DNA of 64,000 bases, taken from the NCBI GenBank assembly GCA_033964015.1, contig CM066918.1, positions 21,783,387-21,847,386 of the forward strand, given 5' to 3'. Under the pieces are notes generated by a model. That model was not told where the DNA came from. It saw nothing but the letters and a program-made list of their open reading frames with translations, and made no database searches. The stretch comes from Scolanthus callimorphus (taxonomy: Eukaryota > Cnidaria > Anthozoa > Actiniaria > Edwardsiidae). A program made the translations under genes and the position numbers. Shown here piece by piece: positions 59,105 through 64,000 of the stretch; position 1 is the first letter of the stretch; each line of letters opens with the position of its first letter.

Positions 59105-59500
59105 AAGGCCCCGGGGGGGTTCTTCACATGTCGACCTGATAGGGGTGCTCGTCGTATTTTTTAGGGGTCAAAATCGAGTTTCAGGTATTTTTAGGGGGTA
59201 TCGGAGAAAAATTGTGGCTTTCACTAATTAATGGTATTTTTTTGGGGTACGCAAATGAATGAAAGGGTCACAAACCCAGTAAAACGTTTTCTTTCTTTCT
59301 TCGTTCATTTATAGCTCTAAAATAAGCTTGTTTTGAGATGAGAAACAATAACAAAAAAGGTTTATTGTTGGTATTTTTTAGGGGTCATAAGGTATTTTTT
59401 AGGGGTTGGATTTTTTATGTCCTGGTATTTTTTAGGGTATATTTTCGGATGTCCCGACGAGCACCCCTATCACTCTTACATGGGAGAACCCCCCCGGGCC
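59105..59500. mobile_element. TATTTTTTAGGGGT-repeat element
   Basis: Ends ccccgggggggttctt..catgt and catgggagaacccccccggg are inverted; then gataggggtgctcgtcg and its inverse cgacgagcacccctatc. The middle repeats (g)gtattttttaggggt about six times. Confidence 0.8.
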
Positions 59501-59745
59501 GAAGGCCAAATGGGCTATTGACTCAGAGGCCATGAGGGCGAGAGGAATAATTGTTTTAGTCAAATCACACTAGTAGGTCAATTTGTATTGCTAAAAAAAT
59601 GTTTTTGTTCTGTTCATTTGCTATTTTCTGGCTTTCAAATCCAACACTTTTCGCTACTAGTAGGCTATAACTTATAGCCTACTAGTAGCTCAACCAATCA
59701 GAATGAAGCATTGATAATAGACCACTAGTGTGATTTGACTAATTT
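59500..59745. mobile_element. Palindromic MITE with an AATCAGAATG motif
   Basis: ccgaaggccaaatgggctat, tgttttagtcaaatcacact and tagcctactagtagctcaac, then caatcagaatgaagcattga, and agaccactagtgtgatttga. Organised like 30346-30895; nearby 58560-58640 is a further fragment. Confidence 0.55.
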
Positions 59746-62035
59746 ATAATATTGTAGGTTCCAAAAAATATCCATACCCCCACTGAAGGGTGTTTAAATT
59801 GCCCCCCCCCCCCAACCCTTGGATTTTCAAAAGAAAAATACATTATCTTTATGAAGAATAATGCACACACCATAAAGATTTCCAAAAATAATCAAGCCTG
59901 TTTTATTTAATTCAGTGAAACTATGTCAAGACAAATTATATCTACTTCAGTGAAACTATATCAAATACAAATTAAAACCTTCTTTCCATGCCTGTGCCTG
60001 CACCATTCGAGTTGGCGTATTTCCTTCAAGGGCTAACCATGTAGGAATTATGTGATGTAGATAAGAGTTCATCCATTTCCTTGTTAAACGGCGATTTATT
60101 TGAGCATAACAAACGGAATGATGAACGGCTACAAAACAACTACAAACGGGTTTGACCGGGCTAGTCCAAGTCTCTACACAGGTAGACCACATATTTCTCT
60201 ATGATAGACCTCATTCACTTGGGCATAATGTTGTTCCATTTTAGATCATGTGGCATTCCCCAGGTATCCTTTCTTTTTTTTTTCTGCTATGCATCAAAGG
60301 ATATATGAATATGGAAGAAATCCAAACAAAAAAACATTATTCAAATGAATGCCATGTGATGTGAAATAGGTAAACATTACACACTAGTCAGTGGGAAGCC
60401 CTGCACTTCCCAACACGGGGAATAGCGGGGCATTAGATATACAAGAATGCTAGTGCACTGCTAATTCCTTGCAATTTGAGGCACATTTCTGTGTCTAATC
60501 TGTACTTTTTTCTCCCGACCCAGGGCTGCAAATTTCTTTGCATAAATAATACACTGTATTATTATTATAAGTTTTCATTCACAGAGAAAAACTCCTGCCA
60601 CTTTAGCCAAGTGCCACAATATCAATAGGAAATTTCATAGCGAATCCCAGCCCAAACCCTGCCTACAGTCCCAGCCATAGCAGCAACCACAATCTATAAA
60701 CCACTATCTCCCACATACTGTGACTTCTTAAGCAATGTGTGGTTCCAGAAAATATCCTGTGACCCCCCACCCCTCTGGAATTTCCAACGAAGAATACAGT
60801 ATTTGTATGGAAATGATCAGGTAAATTGATCCCCCCACACACACACCCCTGGCCACTGTGAATTTCAAAAGCGGACCCCATTCTAAAACTATTTTTTAGA
60901 GAAAAGCTACCCCGTTCAATTTTTGCACCCAAAATGAGACCCCGTTCTAAAGAGAAATTAATGATACCTGCAATTCAAAATTGTTTGGCGGCACATACCC
61001 GTAAAGCTCTTGTAAGGGAGTACACCCCCCCCCCCCCAGTTATCACTAATAGGGGTGCTACATAATTTGGTATTGCATCATCTCAATGAAAATTATACCA
61101 TTTAGCATTTCCAATTTGCATAAATAGTCATGAAAAGCTGTTTCTAAACCAAACAGTCTAAACAAAACACTGCAATTACAAATATGTTGTGAACAGCGAA
61201 ATGCTTACTCTCCCAGTTTTCACCCTCAGTCTCCCGGGAAAATATTGAAAAAACTTTCCAAATATTTACTGGAATATCTCCCCGGTAAATTTCTTGCTCA
61301 CTTCTCATACAGCTGTTGTGTTCGAGACAAACTTTTGGTTTTGGAGTTTTCAGGGTTGGCAGGTATGGAAATGCAAACATAAACACATGGCTTATCACCA
61401 AGACAAAACAATAAGTGGGCACATAAGCTTACATATCACACACTAGAATTTTGTAATTTAGATTGAAGCAAAAAATTAAAAGTGTGAGACTAAACACATT
61501 GTATTCGGGTTTTTTTCCAATTGTTCTTACTGGTACCTTTTTACTAAAGCTTACTAGCATATCATAAGGTTTTATGTATTCACTCTAGTAAATTTTAAGT
61601 TTTATGTGCCTATTTCAAACATTCTGCTGTGCACAGAAACACTAAAAAACATTTTCGAGAACATTTTTTCGAGTGTTTTCTATAGTTTTCTAATGTTTTT
61701 TGTCAATACGCACGTTTCATTAGTTAGCCTTCGGTATTAGACAGTTTAAGGAGTTAATATTAACTAAAATGCTTATTGTATTTTGATGCTAAAACAAGTT
61801 CGAGTATCGCTGTCACGTCGGCTCAGCTCTATAAGGATTCAAATGTCAAATGCTTGATGTAAACTAACAGCAAACTTTTAGTTCCTACCTTCATTCGCAG
61901 TAGATTTTCCCCCCATGTAGAAACAACCTTAGTGTAATCCTGTTCGGAACTGTGAATGTCCTTCCATGTTCCTATAAAAACTGCTAGCCTTTATCCAGGA
62001 ATTTTGAACCACGAATTGGTCGGCCGCCATCTTTG

Positions 62036-62437
62036 TCTTAGGCCTAATTCATACGTCGATTTTTTGTCGCGTCAATTCTAATTATTTGTATAAGCGCATG
62101 AGAAGATCGACGTATGAATCAGCCACTGAATTAAGAGCGACGCCAAGATGAAAACGACCGCTTGTGTCGCTCGAAACGACTAAAGATCGGCGTTGATTCA
62201 AACACCGCTCTTCTTCATGCGTCAATTCTAATCCAGTGTTCACTACACACGTACCTTATCTTGTGCGGTACGCCGCTGATCTACTGCTTATAGGCTCAAT
62301 TTTATTTATTGAGATCGGCAGATTACGATCGACGTCTGAATCGGAGACGATTCTATTAAATTTAAGTCGACCTTATATCCCAATTAGAATTGACGCGGCA
62401 AAGGATCGACGTATGAATAAGGCCTTAGACCCGACTT
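62036..62437. mobile_element. Foldback with ATTCATACGTCGAT ends
   Basis: ggcctaattcatacgtcgat and tcgcgtcaattctaatt on the left are mirrored by aattagaattgacgcggcaa and gatcgacgtatgaataaggc on the right. An inner copy agatcgacgtatgaatcagc lies at 62104. Confidence 0.8.
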
Positions 62438-62870
62438 CTCGTGTGCTAATAATATTCATCCAAATAAAACCGTCACGTCACTCGCTTCTGCCATAGTGGA
62501 AATGAGCTTCTCCAAGTTAATTTTGCTCTTCAAAAAAGTCAAGTTACTGCCCAGTTATTAACTAAATCGCCCAAGCGTTGTGAAAGAAAATGAAGAATGA
62601 CTTCGTAAAGAACTGCACAGCCAATTGCCAATTCTACTCGGCGCTATAAAAATCTTGGACTTCTCCCGGACTTCTAGATGACTAGGAAGACACTCTCCTG
62701 ATTTCTTCACACACTAGTTGTCCCTGGCTTTTTGTAAACATATTATCATTTGCGTAGAACAGTTCTGCAGACGCGTACAGATGTATTTCGTTCGGCATTT
62801 CGATCAAGATAAACAGAGTTGCATAAGACCATATTTGGGTTTTCTGTCACGTGAGCAGCATCCCCCCCCC

Positions 62871-62990
62871 CGACCACCCACCCCTCCCCCTCACTACCAC
62901 ACCGCCATGCTGTGACGTCATGAGCGCGCGCCACCCACCCCTCCCCCCCGTCACTGGCTCGCCGCCATGTTGTGACGTCATGACAACACG
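62871..62990. repeat. 60-bp tandem duplication with twin TGACGTCA sites
   Basis: Two units, each with ccacccacccctcccccc, ccgccatg and tgtgacgtcatga. The palindromic CRE-type octamers fall at 62913-62920 and 62973-62980, exactly 60 bases apart. Could be promoter-like; no downstream start exon was recognised. Confidence 0.7.
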
Positions 62991-63324
62991 ACTGCGAAGG
63001 AGACTAGATGCATCAAAGCGGCTGCGAAAGGTGCAGGCTTCACTGTCCGGCGCGGAAATGACCTTGGATGACCTTGGACGTTCAAAAATCACTTCGATCC
63101 CTTTGCGCGATATTGCCGCATGTGAGGTTTTGGGTACCCTGTGGATTTCTTACATTCGCACTATTTGCGATCATTGGACTTGTTTTTTGACGCTTTTTTC
63201 TTAGGTATGGTGCTCCGCTCTGCGGCCTTCGGCCGCAAAGGAGCTCCGCTATGAATATTTTAAGTTTGCAATGTCCGCCATTTTGTTTTTTAGACAAAAT
63301 GGCAGCCATTGGCAGCCGGTACAA

Positions 63325-63592
63325 AATTGCAGGGCTTGTTCTAACTTGGTGAGTTTTAATCCAATCACTTCTAAATTTCACATGTAAATAGTACTCATGA
63401 AATTAACAAACACTGTCATTTTAGAATTTTCAAATTAACGAATTTTGGCGGGAAAATGACGTCATAAATCTTAAACCAAAATTTCAAATCGATCATATGA
63501 AATTTTTGAGAATCGGTTATGAAAGAGCTCATTGAGATAGCCACAAAACCGAAAAGATTTTAAAATATCTCATCCTGTTAAGAAGTTATGGA
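63325..63592. repeat. 270-bp dispersed repeat, copy 2
   Basis: Direct copy of 56995-57262, including the aaatgacgtcataaatctta site (TGACGTCA at 63457-63464). 63593-64000 shows no recognised feature; it ends with gtgagaatgaacactaact, also present at 63640-63658, so the right edge may be a repeat border. Confidence 0.85.
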
Positions 63593-64000
63593 TATTTTAA
63601 GTTTGTATTTCCACGGACCGCTGACCAAAACAAATAAGTGAGAATGAACACTAACTATACACACATCGGCATAAGTCTGGCCTAGACGGAACGCTAGCAC
63701 AGTCTATTACCCGTGCAGTTCGGCAACCATGTACAGCTGTTTCGTCCTTGTTAGGACTCATCAGCATGGCATAGCCGGTGTCTGCCTCAGTAAACTTCAT
63801 TGGCAAACAACTGCAGAGGCGACTTCGAAAATCGAAGTGCTTTAAACCACAGCAAAGACCCATGTGGGACCTTTAGCTGCGACCGGGCTAGCGTTATGCC
63901 AATGTATGGATCACGCAATGAGACCAAGCTAGAGAAGTCCGTCGGTTAGCCATACTAACCTTTCGACATGTAATATAATAAGTGAGAATGAACACTAACT

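Larger units (their letters stand above)
58138..62030. other. Long stretch without recognised genes
   Basis: Holds at least three copies of a ccagaaaatatcc..cccctctggaatttcca repeat (58310-58500, 59760-59830, 60735-60820). Also present are a 59105-59500 CCCCGGGG element with repeated tattttttaggggt words and a palindrome at 59500-59745. The remainder is AT-rich. Confidence 0.45.

Overview
This window reads as animal nuclear DNA, most likely from an anthozoan cnidarian (a stony coral or sea anemone; inferred). It has long introns with GT..AG borders, small secreted-protein genes, a ShKT domain, and very dense palindromic (foldback) repeats and LINE fragments. No bacterial-style operon, plasmid or phage structure was seen. 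A run of exactly 100 N (33502-33601) marks a scaffold gap.

I can support five protein genes by joining exons with matching splice phase. (1) 310-2619 (+): the 3' end of a secreted, probably GPI-anchored ShKT-domain protein. (2) 10721-6425 (-): a three-exon RBR (RING-IBR-RING2) E3 ubiquitin ligase. (3) 15948-26381 (+): a four-exon secreted 12-cysteine protein of no recognised family. (4) about 33501-28480 (-): a PH-domain protein with a central coiled coil and a Ser-rich tail, entering the N gap at its 5' side. (5) 41821-50177 (+): a three-exon DOMON-domain protein with signal peptide and hydrophobic C-terminus. Weaker candidates are a Met-only first exon at 52647 and start exons near 11158 (-), 35366 (-) and 40001 (+).

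The rest is mostly transposable-element debris. There are three non-LTR retrotransposon RT remnants (39385-37430 minus, 49708-49364 minus, 54484-55238 plus), two large TTAA-flanked palindromes (11323-12973 and 20923-22831) with related ends, and two elements with perfect TTA duplications and GGGAC..GTCATTATTTA ends (24405-25611 and 43180-45219). A foldback family carries inverted arrays of a Tyr/Leu-like 'TTACAAATTGCGAC' minisatellite (24610-25535 and 55925-56650), and there are many short palindromic MITE families.

Three frame breaks occur in otherwise well-formed genes (two in the RBR ligase, one in the DOMON gene). Each is explained by exactly one missing base, and exon lengths and splice phases agree with this. 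Consensus deletions in the assembly are therefore more likely than pseudogenes. All family calls were made by eye; no search was run.
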